A stretch of DNA of 64,000 nt from Ligustrum vulgare (Eukaryota; Streptophyta; Magnoliopsida; Lamiales; Oleaceae): the NCBI GenBank assembly GCA_963555705.1, contig OY743169.1:1517814-1581813 (forward strand). The letters are read 5' to 3'. This document shows, in pieces, positions 11,901 through 22,323 of this stretch; within the stretch, counting starts at the first letter, position 1, and each line of letters begins with the position of its first letter. The notes under the pieces were generated by a model that had not been told where the DNA came from, searched no databases, and was given only the letters and a program-made list of their open reading frames with translations. A program made the position numbers and the translations under genes.

Positions 11901-12860
11901 TTTTCTAATAATTTAGATTTCTCTTTCAATAGTTAATCTAGACATACTAGTTTTATCTTGTATTATCTTAAATCTTATTATTATATAAATTCATTTTACG
12001 ATCTAATATATTAGAATAATCTATCATAAGAAGATCATAGTTTTCTAAAAGTATATAATATTCTTTAGATGATTCATCTATATTTTTTAAATGAGATACA
12101 ATCTCATTCATTTTTTCTAATATTTTTTTCTAAAAGATTATTAAATTCTTTAATAGTATATCCTGGCATTCTAAACTGTAAAATTGCAAACTTAATTATA
12201 TAAAACAGATATAAATTTATATAACAATTTATAAAGTTTCAAGTAATCTTTCAAATTAAATTAATGTCTGAGAATTTATAATATCTATATCAGCTATAAT
12301 ATTTATACTCGATTCAAATGGTATATTATATTATGAAATGTTTTTCTTTCTTTTTTCTAATTTTTTATTTTATATCTTGAATATCTTGTATTACTATAGA
12401 TCTTACAGTGCCTTTAGGAAAGTTTTCAATCAAATTTGCTTTAAAAGTCCTTAATAATTCTTGTGATGCATAAAGTTGTTCTTGACATCCTATTTTATCA
12501 ATTTCATTTTCATATTCAATTCATTTTTTATTTTTTATATTCTTTTTAACTTTATAGGGATCTTTCTTAGATTTGAGTTTTTTCATGATATAAATCCTTT
12601 TATTCATGATTATCAACGTTTTCAAAAACTGGTAAAGAAAGATTCATCTTTTTCATCACTATCATAATCTAATATGTGATTAATTCATTATCACTACTAA
12701 ATAAATATTCTAAATATAATTCATTATTTATTTTAGTATTATCACAATCAAGCCAGAAGTAAATAATCGATTTTGTAATTTCTAGTTCAAGTAATTACTT
12801 TAATTTAGGAAAAATAACCAATAAACATGACATATAAACATGATATAATTTTTTTTATTT
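11900..12860 (-). pseudogene. AT-rich virus-like degenerate coding region
   Basis: Very AT-rich and full of stops, but on the minus strand there are protein-like stretches in pieces. One lies around 12360-12475 (containing ASQELLRTF and FPKGTVRSIVIQDIQDI). An acidic stretch is near 12560-12750. A Lys/Asn/Glu-rich, coiled-coil-like stretch is at 11900-12180. Composition and strand match the endogenous pararetrovirus to its right, so this may be the end of the same insertion or a second partial genome copy. I do not recognise a domain. Confidence 0.35.
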
Positions 12861-12924
12861 CATTGTTAGGTTTGATAATCAAATTTAATAATCTTAAATT
12901 CTCTCATAATACACAATTGTTTCA

Positions 12925-13085
12925 AAGCCCGTTTGGTAAACATGTTTTTAAACATATTTTTTCCTACACAATTTCCCAAATCACTTTTTAACCACACATT
13001 TTCTCTATCCATTTTTCAACCATACATTTTACCTAGAAAACATAAAAAAAATCACGTTTCCTCGTAATTCCATAAAAACAGATAT
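12925..13085. repeat. MITE-like fragment
   Basis: Starts near CCCGTTTGGTAAACATG and contains CTTTTTAACCACACATTTT and ATTTTACCTAGAAAAC. These are inverse wording of the element at 5183-5352. It lies between the viral poly(A) signal and the preceding AT-rich block. No clean ends found. Confidence 0.35.
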
Positions 13086-13366
13086 ATTAAGAATACTAAC
13101 ATCTTCTCCAGTTCTTTGTACCTTTGTATTTTCCTTCTGATATTAGTGACCTTTAAGCTCACAAGTTTTTGCTGTTACACCCTTCAACGGCTTCCTGACT
13201 TCATGGGTAATTAGTCACACCTGACTTTATACCTTCACTGTATAATACTTAGATGGAAAATATTTCGAACAGAATGTAGGGAGTTTTCTTAATAATATAT
13301 CTTCTTATAGGAAATATGCTTCAGAAGACAGAAATTTAGATACTCATCATATTTTGATAAATCAAT

Positions 13367-13372
13367 TTTATT
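13367..13372 (-). terminator. Pararetroviral poly(A) signal
   Basis: AATAAA on the minus strand, about 125 bases downstream of the TATA box at 13493-13501. A promoter followed closely by a poly(A) signal is the arrangement that gives caulimovirids their terminally redundant RNA. Confidence 0.55.
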
Positions 13373-13492
13373 GATAATATGAAGACTAATACAAGATTGA
13401 TAAGAGAATTTTTTCAAAGACAGAGGATTTCTTTGGTTTTCTCACACACTGAGTGCTCAAGTGATCTATGCATTTTCTTAGCCCGAAGGCTT

Positions 13493-13501
13493 CTATTTAT
13501 A
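13493..13501 (-). promoter_or_regulatory. Pararetroviral promoter TATA box
   Basis: Minus strand TATAAATAG, followed by a short leader and preceded by a non-coding stretch (to about 13700) with a TGACG word near 13525. It lies after the last viral ORF, as the pregenomic promoter does in Caulimoviridae. Confidence 0.5.
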
Positions 13502-13706
13502 ATACTACATAGGATATAGTTTCGTCACTGCTTACATCATAGACTGAATAAGTTACATTTTATGTTACATCATAGGGACACTTGTCCCTCCATCATTTCC
13601 AACTTCACATGACCTTTACATGGTGCTGTCTTGTTTTATCAAAAGCAGATTCCATTTTATCATTTTTGTTGGCATCTCTTTTTCAAAAGTAGATTCCAGC
13701 TGTCCA

Positions 13707-14776
13707 TCATTTTTGTTGGCATACGGGGCACTTTCTGGTAATACACGTCTCTTCTAAAGCTGTAAAACTTCCATTAATTTGATATTTATCAAACTTGTTG
13801 ATGTATTCTTTCAAGATGATCGATTTTTCCTTTCCTCCATTAGTGACAAGAGTCCATCCTTTATATTGACATATGCATTTGAATTTGAATTTTTTCTCAT
13901 ACAAATTCTTGGCAATATTATAAAGGACTTTTATTCCTAACACCCTACGGGATCTGAACCATGATCCTGTGATGTTTGGTACAAACTTGGTATTTTTTTA
14001 AAATTCAATTTGAAAATTTCTTTCAGCATATCCAATTTCTGGACTAATCGAATAAAATTTTAAGTAAATTGATCTTCCTTGGGCAAATTTTGAAATTTCT
14101 CCTTTTAATAAATCAATAAAAATTTTCAATTTCTTTCATATCTTCTATAGGATAGATCAGATCTAGAAATCCATATTCCGTTGCCATTTTTGTCATGCTA
14201 GGATCATCTCCCTTGGTAACGATCAATCGTGGGTAAACATGGTCTCCAGATGCAATGAAGTAACAATCACAATCCTAAAGTTCATATATGATTTGACAAA
14301 AAATTTCATATTCGTCTTCTTTTGATAAAAAAAGGGAAATCATCTTCCTCTTCAGTTTGGATTTTGATCACTTTTATATGTTAATCTTTAACATTAATTG
14401 TCAATTTTTTTGGACTGGTTTAATTTATTATCACATTCTTTGGGCTTAGACTTGGTTCATCTCGCTTTATTTTTTGTCCACCACTGTTTCCAGAAGATGT
14501 ACATGTTTGTATTGTACCCGTTGATATATTTGGTAAAACATGTTTGATATTTAACGATTCAAACTGAGATTCAATCTCAATTATGTTATCATTCAATTCC
14601 TTGATATAATTGTAATGAGAAATTGAAATATCTATCAACTGCTTGAAACTTTTTTGGAAAGTCTCTGCAAGTTTCTCAATTCCAAATTTTATATTTTCAG
14701 CTTCCTCAGTGAGGAAGTTCATTCGCTCTTTGACATCTATCAGGAATTTTTTGATATTATCCATCTGCAAATTCAA
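13707..14776 (-). pseudogene. Endogenous pararetrovirus: transactivator/inclusion-body-like ORF, broken
   Basis: Last coding region of the viral insertion. The first 118 codons (14776-14420) are open and have a heptad-like, probably coiled-coil N-terminus. Frame-shifted pieces follow: one near 14150-14280 contains FIASGDHVYPRLIV, and a Cys-containing end lies at 13943-13707 (KCICQYKGWTLV ... KCPVCQQK). Position after RNase H and before the promoter is that of the caulimovirid transactivator (ORF VI). No residue-level motif proves it, so the name rests on position. Confidence 0.45.
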
Positions 14777-14873
14777 TATTCCTGCTTAAAAAATTTGCAA
14801 GATAATTACTGACACATTTAATATGAACTATGTCAAAATTATAAAATGCTAAATAGGCTTGTCATCTATGGAG
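14777..14873 (-). pseudogene. Endogenous pararetrovirus: C-terminal end of RNase H
   Basis: Minus-strand reading gives FDIVHIKCVSNYLANFLSR, the typical end of a retroviral-type RNase H domain. The rest of the domain is on the other side of the solo LTR (16305 onwards), so that LTR landed inside the RNase H coding part. Confidence 0.65.
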
Positions 14874-14878
14874 CCTCC

Positions 14879-16304
14879 TGACGACGCTCCGCAAGTGCAC
14901 GGGTCGCGCAAGTAATAAAGTGGATTTTAAGTCCGAATATCGTTCCCACAGAGATTGTTTTAAATCTTATTTTAGACTACTACCTTAACCGGAACTAGAG
15001 AAATTGTTTGAATTTGAGATTTTTGAATTAAAATTAAACTAGAAAGAACGAGGAAACTTGGTTTAGAGAAAATATGAGAAAAACATGCTAGAATTGAGAA
15101 TCCACATTTATTTCATTAATTACGCATTAAATTAAACATCTAACAATAATTCACGAGGTTTTGAAAATCCATATTCCTAATATTGTCAAGACTCCCTTTC
15201 GGACAAGAATCAACACCTATTTCTATACACAATCCGACTATATTTCTATGACGAATCTAAATGTATAGAAAAACATTACAAGTTTTGTGAATACTATAGC
15301 AGATAACACAAAGCATAGGGGTATATTTCTATCCCCTATCGGACTTTGTGGCAATTGACACAAGTCTAATGAAATCCTAATCTTTCGAACTTAAGAAATC
15401 ATTACCTAAAATCATACAACTAGTGATCAAGTAATTGCATGATAAAGAAAAGTATAAATCAATTGCTCAAAATCATGAATTGCATAAATTAAATAATAGA
15501 TTAAAATATGGAATTAAGAAATCAAAACTTCATCACAATTCCAACACAATTAACCTAGCCTAGAAACTTAATAGAAAATAAATAACAAGAGATATGAAAA
15601 GATGTAACCCAATTCATCTCCTTGCAATTGTATCTTCAATCTTGATCTTGGCGTGGTTTGGATCCCTCAGCACTTCGACAGCGTTTTGGCATGAATTATG
15701 AAGATTGGGAACCCCTAATTTCGTGCCCCAGGTCTGGTATATATAGATTTTCCCGAGAATTAGGTTAATCAAGGAGAAAATTGCTGAATTCCGCGTAAAA
15801 AGCCCACCTGCGGCCCAGTCGGGACTACCGTGCGGCCGTACGGTTCAAAAACACGCGGTCGCATGACTCTGCAGGTAAACTTCAGTCGCCGAATTTTTTG
15901 ACCGTGCGACCGCACGCCTTTTTCAACCGTGCGGCCGCACGGTTGTAATTCCGGCTGCAATTTTTATATTTTAAATTCTGCAACTTGGTCCCTGTCTTTT
16001 AATTGCACAGCAAGTCCTCCAACTTCTGATTGTTGCAATTTAACCCCTGAACTTCTGATTTCTTCCAAATTCGATTTTTTCTTCAAATTAACCATTTGAT
16101 TGACTGCATCAATTCTTGATTTGCTCACTTTGACACTTTGTACGTCCAATTGCTCAATTTTAGCTTCAATTCCTTTATTTTCTCGACTTTGGAATTATTT
16201 CTGAAATGTAAACGAATAACACAAAATAAATAGCGAATATTCTAAAACAAACATATAAAATCCTACTTTTAGAATAGAAATAAGTGTATAAAATACACTT
16301 ATCA
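14879..16304 (-). mobile_element. Athila-type solo LTR, TSD CCTCC
   Basis: 1426 bp flanked by CCTCC at 14874-14878 and 16305-16309. On the minus strand it starts TGATAAGTGTATTTT and ends with the U5-type block GTGGGAACGATATTCGGAC ... ACTTGCGG, as do the LTRs of the 35-50 kb Athila element. It carries GTGCGGCCGCAC-type palindromes at about 15820-15945, some mutated. No second LTR or internal region is present, so the element was reduced by LTR-LTR recombination. Short ORFs at 15769-16149 are inside the LTR and show no homology I recognise. Confidence 0.9.
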
Positions 16305-18060
16305 CCTCCTATATTGAGGTTCTGGTGGTAATTTAATTTTGACTAATCCTGCAACTTGAAAATTATCAGTTTCAACAATAAATTTTTTAGATAATAAAAA
16401 TAATGAAATTTTTTTATTTCCTTGATAATTGCTAACAATTATTTCTCATGGGTAGTATAATTTATCTCTATTTGGTTAAATGTTCCACTAAAATATTTAC
16501 AAATTTCATTAAAATCTGTTTCTAATATTGCTACCCAATATTTATCTGAGGTATCAATATTAACTATTAGATTATCTTTTTAATTTGATAACCTTAATTT
16601 TGTTGATTTTTTACATTCTTCCTTGAGTGATTTAACAATTTCTGTATATTCATCACTCTATTCTTTAGTATTTGTTTTTAGAGTAAAATCTGGATTTTAT
16701 TTCTGTATTTTTAAAGGTTTTCAATAAATCATTCGGCATAATTTAAGCATTCTAAAAAATTTTGTATTTATTCTTTTGATTCTAATTTATCTGAAAATTT
16801 TTCTATCTTTTTAGATATATGTATTTGTAATTTTATTCCTTTTTTATCTATTGATAATATAAGAAAATCAATTTCTTGTTTTTCTATTATTGTTTTCTTT
16901 TTTGAAAGAACAATTCCCTTTTTTTTTTTTTTTGCATTCATTTATAAATTTCATTAAATGATTTCTATATTCCTCTTTATTATGAGAACATATTAATATA
17001 TCATCAACATAAACAATTAAGAAATTTTTTAAATATGTTGTCCATTTTTCTTTGATATATTTGTGTTGCATTTTTTTAAACCAAATGTCATAACCATCCA
17101 TTCATACTTACTTTGAGATGTACTAAATGTTGTATATTGAATGTTATCTTCTTCCATTTTAATTTGTCAAAATCCTGATTTACAATCAAATTTGGAATAA
17201 GATTTTTTCCCTTTTGCAATGTTTATTAATACTTCTTTGTTTGGTAAAAAGTATCCATTAAATTTAGTATATTTGTTTAATTCTTTATAATTTATAATTA
17301 TTCTAGTTTTGCCTCTTATTTGTTCAAATGTTTCATTATCATGAATGCTGGACTAATATGTGGTCTGTTACTAGGCCTAATAAGTTTTTTAATCAAGCAA
17401 TTCTTTTATTTGAATTTTAAATTCTTGTGTATCTTGTATAGTATACATCATTTTTCTAACTCTTATAATAACATTTTCTGTTAATTCTATTTCAACTCTA
17501 GGATGATGTAGTTTCCAGAATAGTAATAGATTTTCTCCATAAACATTTTCTAATTGTTCTATGATTTAATCTATACTTATTTCTATTTCTTTTTTAAGAC
17601 ATTTTTATATCTTATGTTTTTATTTTATTTTTTGTAATTGGTTTTTTTTCCCATTTATCACCACGCTGAGTTGACTGAACTCTATAAGGTCTGAATTCTC
17701 TTGGTATTTTTAATAAATGTGCACAGGGTATTTGTAACATTATCATATAATTATTTTATTTATAATATTGAAATTGTTGGATAAAGCATTTCCTATTAAT
17801 ATATTACATTCTAGTTTATCATAACTATATATTATGTTTATTATAATTTGTTTACTTCCAAGTATTATATTTATTTTATCAGCACTATTAATTATATGAG
17901 TACTTTTTCCTGTTACTCATGTTATTTTTATCTTATTATTGGTATTCCATGATTTGATTAAGAAATTTTTAAATATTGATATATCACTTCCCGTATAAAT
18001 TAATCCACAAGTTGTTATATTCGTTTCAACAATGGTAACTTATATATAAACAGCTAATGA
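16305..18060 (-). pseudogene. Endogenous pararetrovirus: reverse transcriptase and RNase H, decayed
   Basis: Multiple frameshifts and stops. The clearest piece is 17101-16868, with the active site LIVYVDDILICS and the flanking NHLMKFI region of a caulimovirid RT. Further left, 16420-16620 gives LIVNIDTSDKYW and YFSGTFNQIEINYTTHEK, typical RNase H blocks. Right of the YVDD piece, a run of T/A-rich stops breaks the finger and palm regions. Codon use is extremely AT-rich, unlike the host exons. It cannot make an enzyme. Confidence 0.8.
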
Positions 18061-18683
18061 AAAACTTATTTGATTATTCATTTAATTTTTTTGCATAATA
18101 TAGTTTGGCCATTGTGAGTTATATATAATCCTTTCATTTTTATACTATAATCTTCCAATCCATTTAAGAAACTCATTCCTAATAATATCTGAGGATCTAT
18201 ATCAATAATATTATTTATATAACATGGTACTAGAAGGTTAATCCCTCCTATTTTTATTGTTACCTTGACTTCTAATTCTGTAGTATGTAATTGTTCATCA
18301 AAATTAATATATCTATAGGGTTCATTTCAATGAGTTATCAATCATTTATTTTTATTTGAAATTATATGACATTCACTAGCTCCTGTATCTATTAATATGT
18401 TTGATCCTTTTATATGCTCTTTTCCATTGAAATATTCACCTTCTATTTTCATATTTCCAGTATTTTTATGAAGTTTTATTTTTTTTGTATTACTAGTCTC
18501 TCCTAATTGTCTTCTATTAGTTAGACTTAAACTACTCGATCTTCTGATTAATCTTCCATCTTCAAATGTTATTCTATTATCTGGGTATTCTTCTTCTCTT
18601 AATTTTATGATTTCATGTTTGTTTTTTGTTATGCAAAGTTCATAATTCTCTGGGACTAATTTTATCTGTTTATTTGGTTCCAC
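18061..18683 (-). pseudogene. Endogenous pararetrovirus: aspartic protease
   Basis: Open from 18683 to 18342, ending shortly after the active site ILIDTGASECHIIS. The frame resumes after a stop, with LLVPCYINN and DPQILLGMSFLNG, the second half of a retropepsin. The N-terminal part is basic and Ser-rich and may be the tail of the movement protein. DTGA is the pararetroviral form of the active site. The protease precedes the RT on the same strand, as expected. Confidence 0.8.
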
Positions 18684-18703
18684 AATTTTGTAATATCTTT
18701 ACA

Positions 18704-18967
18704 CTATTTATGAACTTCAATATATAGTTTTTTAGAGTAGATGTTTCCATAATTAAAATTAGTGAATGTATATAAGGCTCTATATTCAATAGTCATAATT
18801 TGGTCTCCTAGTTGCATTATATTATCCCTGTGTAATTTGAAATGTAGTTCTAAAACTTCATTAAAGTTTTTATCTTTTAATGAGACACAATATTTTGGGC
18901 AACATGTAAATATTAGTTTTTGATATGCAAGGTCTCCTTCTATCGTTCCTAAATGACTATCTTTCAA
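18704..18967 (-). pseudogene. Endogenous pararetrovirus: movement protein core (30K type)
   Basis: 87 codons open, with GTIEGDLAYQKLIFTCCPKY followed by a conserved-looking CVSL. This resembles the core beta-barrel of caulimovirid 30K-superfamily movement proteins, which widen plasmodesmata. The N-terminal part of the same domain lies beyond the E2 insertion at 23275-23400. E2 therefore cut the movement-protein region in two. Family placement is from memory of the motif style, not from a search. Confidence 0.55.
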
Positions 18968-18997
18968 ATTTAATATTCTTCCATCATATAAATTTAC

Positions 18998-19949
18998 TGA
19001 TGAGATCCCAGTCGGGGAATCTCGTCGAAAACGCGGAATAACGACAATTAAAACATAGGAAAGATCTAAATCAGATCTGATACGAAAACAACAAGAACAC
19101 GAATAAATAAACGGAAATTAAAAGATAGATTTGACGGTAAAACCTTGACCCGACAATCACGACGCAATTAATGACGATGCGGATTGAAGAACCAAGATTG
19201 GTGAACGCCACAAGGGATGTCAATTCCTTGATAAGTTCGTTGGGTGAACGCCACAAAGAACAGATCTTTGATAAGTTCAAAATAAAGGGAATAACTCGAC
19301 CTTTCAATTTTGGAGAATCCTCTCTCAAATATTATTAATCTCAAAATCAAACTTCTGTCTTTACAATGAATTGAAAAAGCGTATAAATAAGCAAAATAAC
19401 CTAGCATCTAATTTACTCAAAATAGAATTCTAATTAGACTAAAATTCTAAAATAGGAAAATAACCAAAAACTAAAAAGGAAATTAAATAATTGAAAATTC
19501 TCGAAAATTTGGCACTCCTCATTTACGGCCGTGAGGAACTCTCTTACGGCCGTAATGGCCTTTCTGATAAAAATCTGATTTGTTAGTTACGGTCGTGACA
19601 CAATGATTACGGCCGTGAATTTCCTCCGGTTTGAATGTTACGGCCGTAAGACTGGACTTTACGGCCGTAAGACCTGTTCTGCCTGAATTCATCCTGTCTC
19701 TTATATAATTGGTTACGACCGTGATAACATGGTTTACGAACGTGAATATATGTATTACGGCCGTGAAGATCCTCTTTTACGGCCGTAGAGTATTTTCTGC
19801 CCAAATTACTTCTTTTTCTTGATTCAGCTCGATCTGTCCCTCTTCTCGTCTCGACCCCAACACGGAACTTGCTCCGTTTTGCACGTAGATCACTATCATA
19901 TTGTCGATGGCTCAACTTTGCCCTTCGATGCCTTGTCCGGATCACATCA
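18998..19949 (-). repeat. E2 3' LTR
   Basis: Begins TGATGAGATCCC and ends GATCACATCA on the plus strand. It carries ten ACGGCCGT-type palindromes between 19523 and 19788. Three are mutated (GGTCGT at 19587, ACGACCGT at 19713, ACGAACGT at 19734), whereas all ten are intact in the other LTR. Confidence 0.95.
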
Positions 19950-20116
19950 TACTCCCTCTCTTGAAAATGATTCGACCTCGAATCCATTTTTGGTTGGCTT
20001 TTCAAATTTCTCCTGCTTTCCTGGGCTCGATGATCATTTTTAAGCTTCGTGCAATCCTTTAGACTCTTGGGCTGCTTATTTTGGCCAATAAATTTCTGCC
20101 CCGTCTTAAAATCCAT
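19607..20116 (-). pseudogene. E2 Gag-polyprotein tail, frameshifted, reading into LTR
   Basis: 169 open codons, homologous to the basic C-terminal tail of the E1 protein (shared QPKSLKD, HRAQESRRNLKS, EREYDVIRTRHR). It is offset by one base from the main E2 ORF, which stops at 20106; an extra base near 20110 explains this. The frame crosses the polypurine tract and 343 bp of LTR. There the palindromes are translated as HGRN / YGRK repeats, giving a Gly-Arg-containing basic tail. Confidence 0.65.
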
Positions 20117-22040
20117 GGCTTAATTTATGTTCCTGCAAAACAGATTTCGTAGAACTGGGGAGGGATGTGTTAGCAAATGCAAATAAACTCATTTTTGTGG
20201 TGGACTCTCTTTTCTTTTTCTTTTCACTCTCAAGCTCACCTTTTTCTGAGGTCGTGGCCTCAACTCTCTTGTTTTCAATTTTCACACCCTCTCCTTTTTC
20301 TGAGGTCGTGGCCTCAACGCTCTTATTTTTCCTCTCAAATTCGCGCTTTATTTTCAATTGGACCTCTTTAGGAGATAGCGGAGAAAGAGTGATCTTTTGT
20401 CCACCCTTCACGAAAGAATATCGATTTTTAAACCCATCGTGCACTACCCTCCTATCATGTTGCCAGGGTCTCCCCAAAAAAATATGGCCAACATGCATAG
20501 GTACCACGTCACAAACCACATCATCCTTATAACCCCCGATGGCGAAATTGACCCTAGCCTGCTTATTTACCTTAATTTCTCCCGACTCGGTCAGCCATTG
20601 CAATTTATAAGGGTTCGGATGTTTTATCAAGCTCAAACCCAATTTTTCAACCAACATTGTACTAACCACATTAGTACAACTTCCCCCGTCAATCACCATA
20701 CCACAAACCTTTTTGCCCACTAAGCATCTAGTATGGAAGAGATTATCCCTTTGCTCACCAATTTCATCCACCCTGACCCTAGTACTAAGGACACGCCGAT
20801 TAACGAGTGAATATTTAATAGCATAGGTTAGCCCTTCCTCATCACTACTACTACTAGCCCCAACTTCTACTAACTTAGGCATTCCCTTAAATTCATCATC
20901 GGAACTAATTTCACCATTATCACGCAAGATCATTAGCTTCCTATTTGGACACTGGGATGCTATATGACCCATACCCAAGCACTTAAAACATTTAATATTT
21001 CTATCCCGAGTAGTTTGAGAATCAGAAATATTTTTACCTTTCGTTGTAGGCTCCTCCTTCCCTTTCGGGTTATGTTCAACGTTGGATTCCTGCTTAGGTT
21101 GTGATGTAGGATAAGATGGTGAGTGTCTTGCTGCCCCCTTTCGCCTTAGCTGTCTTTCCACCTTCATGGCCATATGCACCATATCTTCCAGCTCCACATA
21201 ATGTTGCAACTCAATGACATTGGCAATATCTCTATTCAACCCACTCAGAAACCTAGCCATCGTAGCTTCCCGATCCTCCACCTCGTTAGCCCGAATCATC
21301 GCCACCTCCATATCCTTATGATAATCTTCTACACTCCTCGACCCCTGAGTCATACCCTGCAGCCTCTGATAAATATCCCTATAATAATGAGTCGGCACAA
21401 ACCGCTTCCTCATTATGGTTTTTAATTCACCCCAACTCTCCACCGGCTCCTCAAGGTTCCTCCTCCTACCCGTAACTAGTTGATCCCACCAAATATTTGC
21501 GTAGTCGGTGAATTCAATCACGGCTAATTTCACCTTCTTCTTTTCCGAATAATTATTACAATCAAAAAGCCGTTCGACCTTTGTCTCCCACTCCAAGTAC
21601 ACCTCCGGATCACTCCTACCCTGGAACGATGGTATTTTCACTTTAATTTTCCCAAGGTCATCATCAATATCATCTCCACCCCCACGATGCCTCCTAGCAT
21701 CATGACGCTCCCTATCATGCCTCCTCTCATACCTGTCTCCTCTATCCCTCCTTCGCACACTTCCCAAAGATATACTTCCACTTTCACTTCCCATATCCTC
21801 ATCACCCATACCAACCTCACGCCTATTACCTCTCCTAACCCGAGAACCTTCATGAGATTGATCACGAGGTCTTTATTCACGTTCTGCACCTCGATTCTCC
21901 ATTTGTACCATAAACCTCTCAAATTGTGCCCTCATTGCTGCAATATCATTGTTACCCTGTTCATTCCTTCTATTCACACTCCCGAGCTGTTTTCTATCTC
22001 CAATAGAAGATGAAGACGTGGAAACCTCTCTATCAGACAT
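20106..22040 (-). pseudogene. E2 Gag-protease polyprotein with one nonsense codon
   Basis: The natural start is the ATG at 22040 (MSDREVSTSSSS...). An in-frame TAA at 21875-21873 interrupts it, after which the frame is open from 21809 to 20106 (567 codons). Domains in the open part are: a retrotransposon Gag/capsid domain at about residues 50-220 (PSFQGRSDPEVYLEWE, YANIWWDQL, VPTHYYRDIYQRL); a CCHC knuckle (CFKCLGMGHIASQCP) near 275-290; and a retropepsin near 375-480 (MVIDGGSCTNVVS, IFLGRPWQHD). Two 18-residue EATTSEKGE repeats follow. The stop near the N-terminus may be a recent lesion, or translation may start at 21809. Confidence 0.85.
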
Positions 22041-22305
22041 TTTTAAGACAAGAACAAGGAAATTCGGAATATTTGGGGAATATTTGAGAATTTTCGAATT
22101 TTTTTTATCTGCCAGATAATTTGACTACGAGTATGGCAGAAAAAACGGAACTGGATTTGGACAAAAAACGAAGAAGAAAAACACTTTTGAATTTTTGGGA
22201 CTGACTCTTATGGATCAAACTGAAAAAAATTATGACTGACACGAAGAACGCGAAGAACACAAAAAAATCAAGAAAATTCAAGAAACGCAAGAATCTGAAA
22301 TAAAT

Positions 22306-22321
22306 CCAAGCTCTGATACCA
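22306..22321 (-). other. E2 primer binding site (initiator tRNA-Met)
   Basis: Minus strand TGGTATCAGAGCTTGG, two bases inside the 5' LTR; its first 12 bases fit the initiator tRNA-Met primer site perfectly. Confidence 0.9.
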
Positions 22322-22323
22322 GA

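Noticed and set aside
15769..16149. Two ORFs at 15.8-16.1 kb as genes
   Set aside because: They lie within the minus-strand solo LTR and include the palindrome array; no homology.
19523..19788. CRISPR-like array of palindromes with spacers
   Set aside because: A eukaryotic LTR; the repeated unit is only 12 bp, spacers are near-identical between LTR copies and no cas genes exist.
20167..21425. Plus-strand ORFs across the E2 Gag region
   Set aside because: They are mirror frames of the minus-strand Gag-protease gene, with Ser/His/Ile-rich composition and no domains.
22306..22321. tRNA gene fragment
   Set aside because: This and the similar words at 10519, 26626 and 61232 are primer binding sites; no cloverleaf sequence surrounds them.
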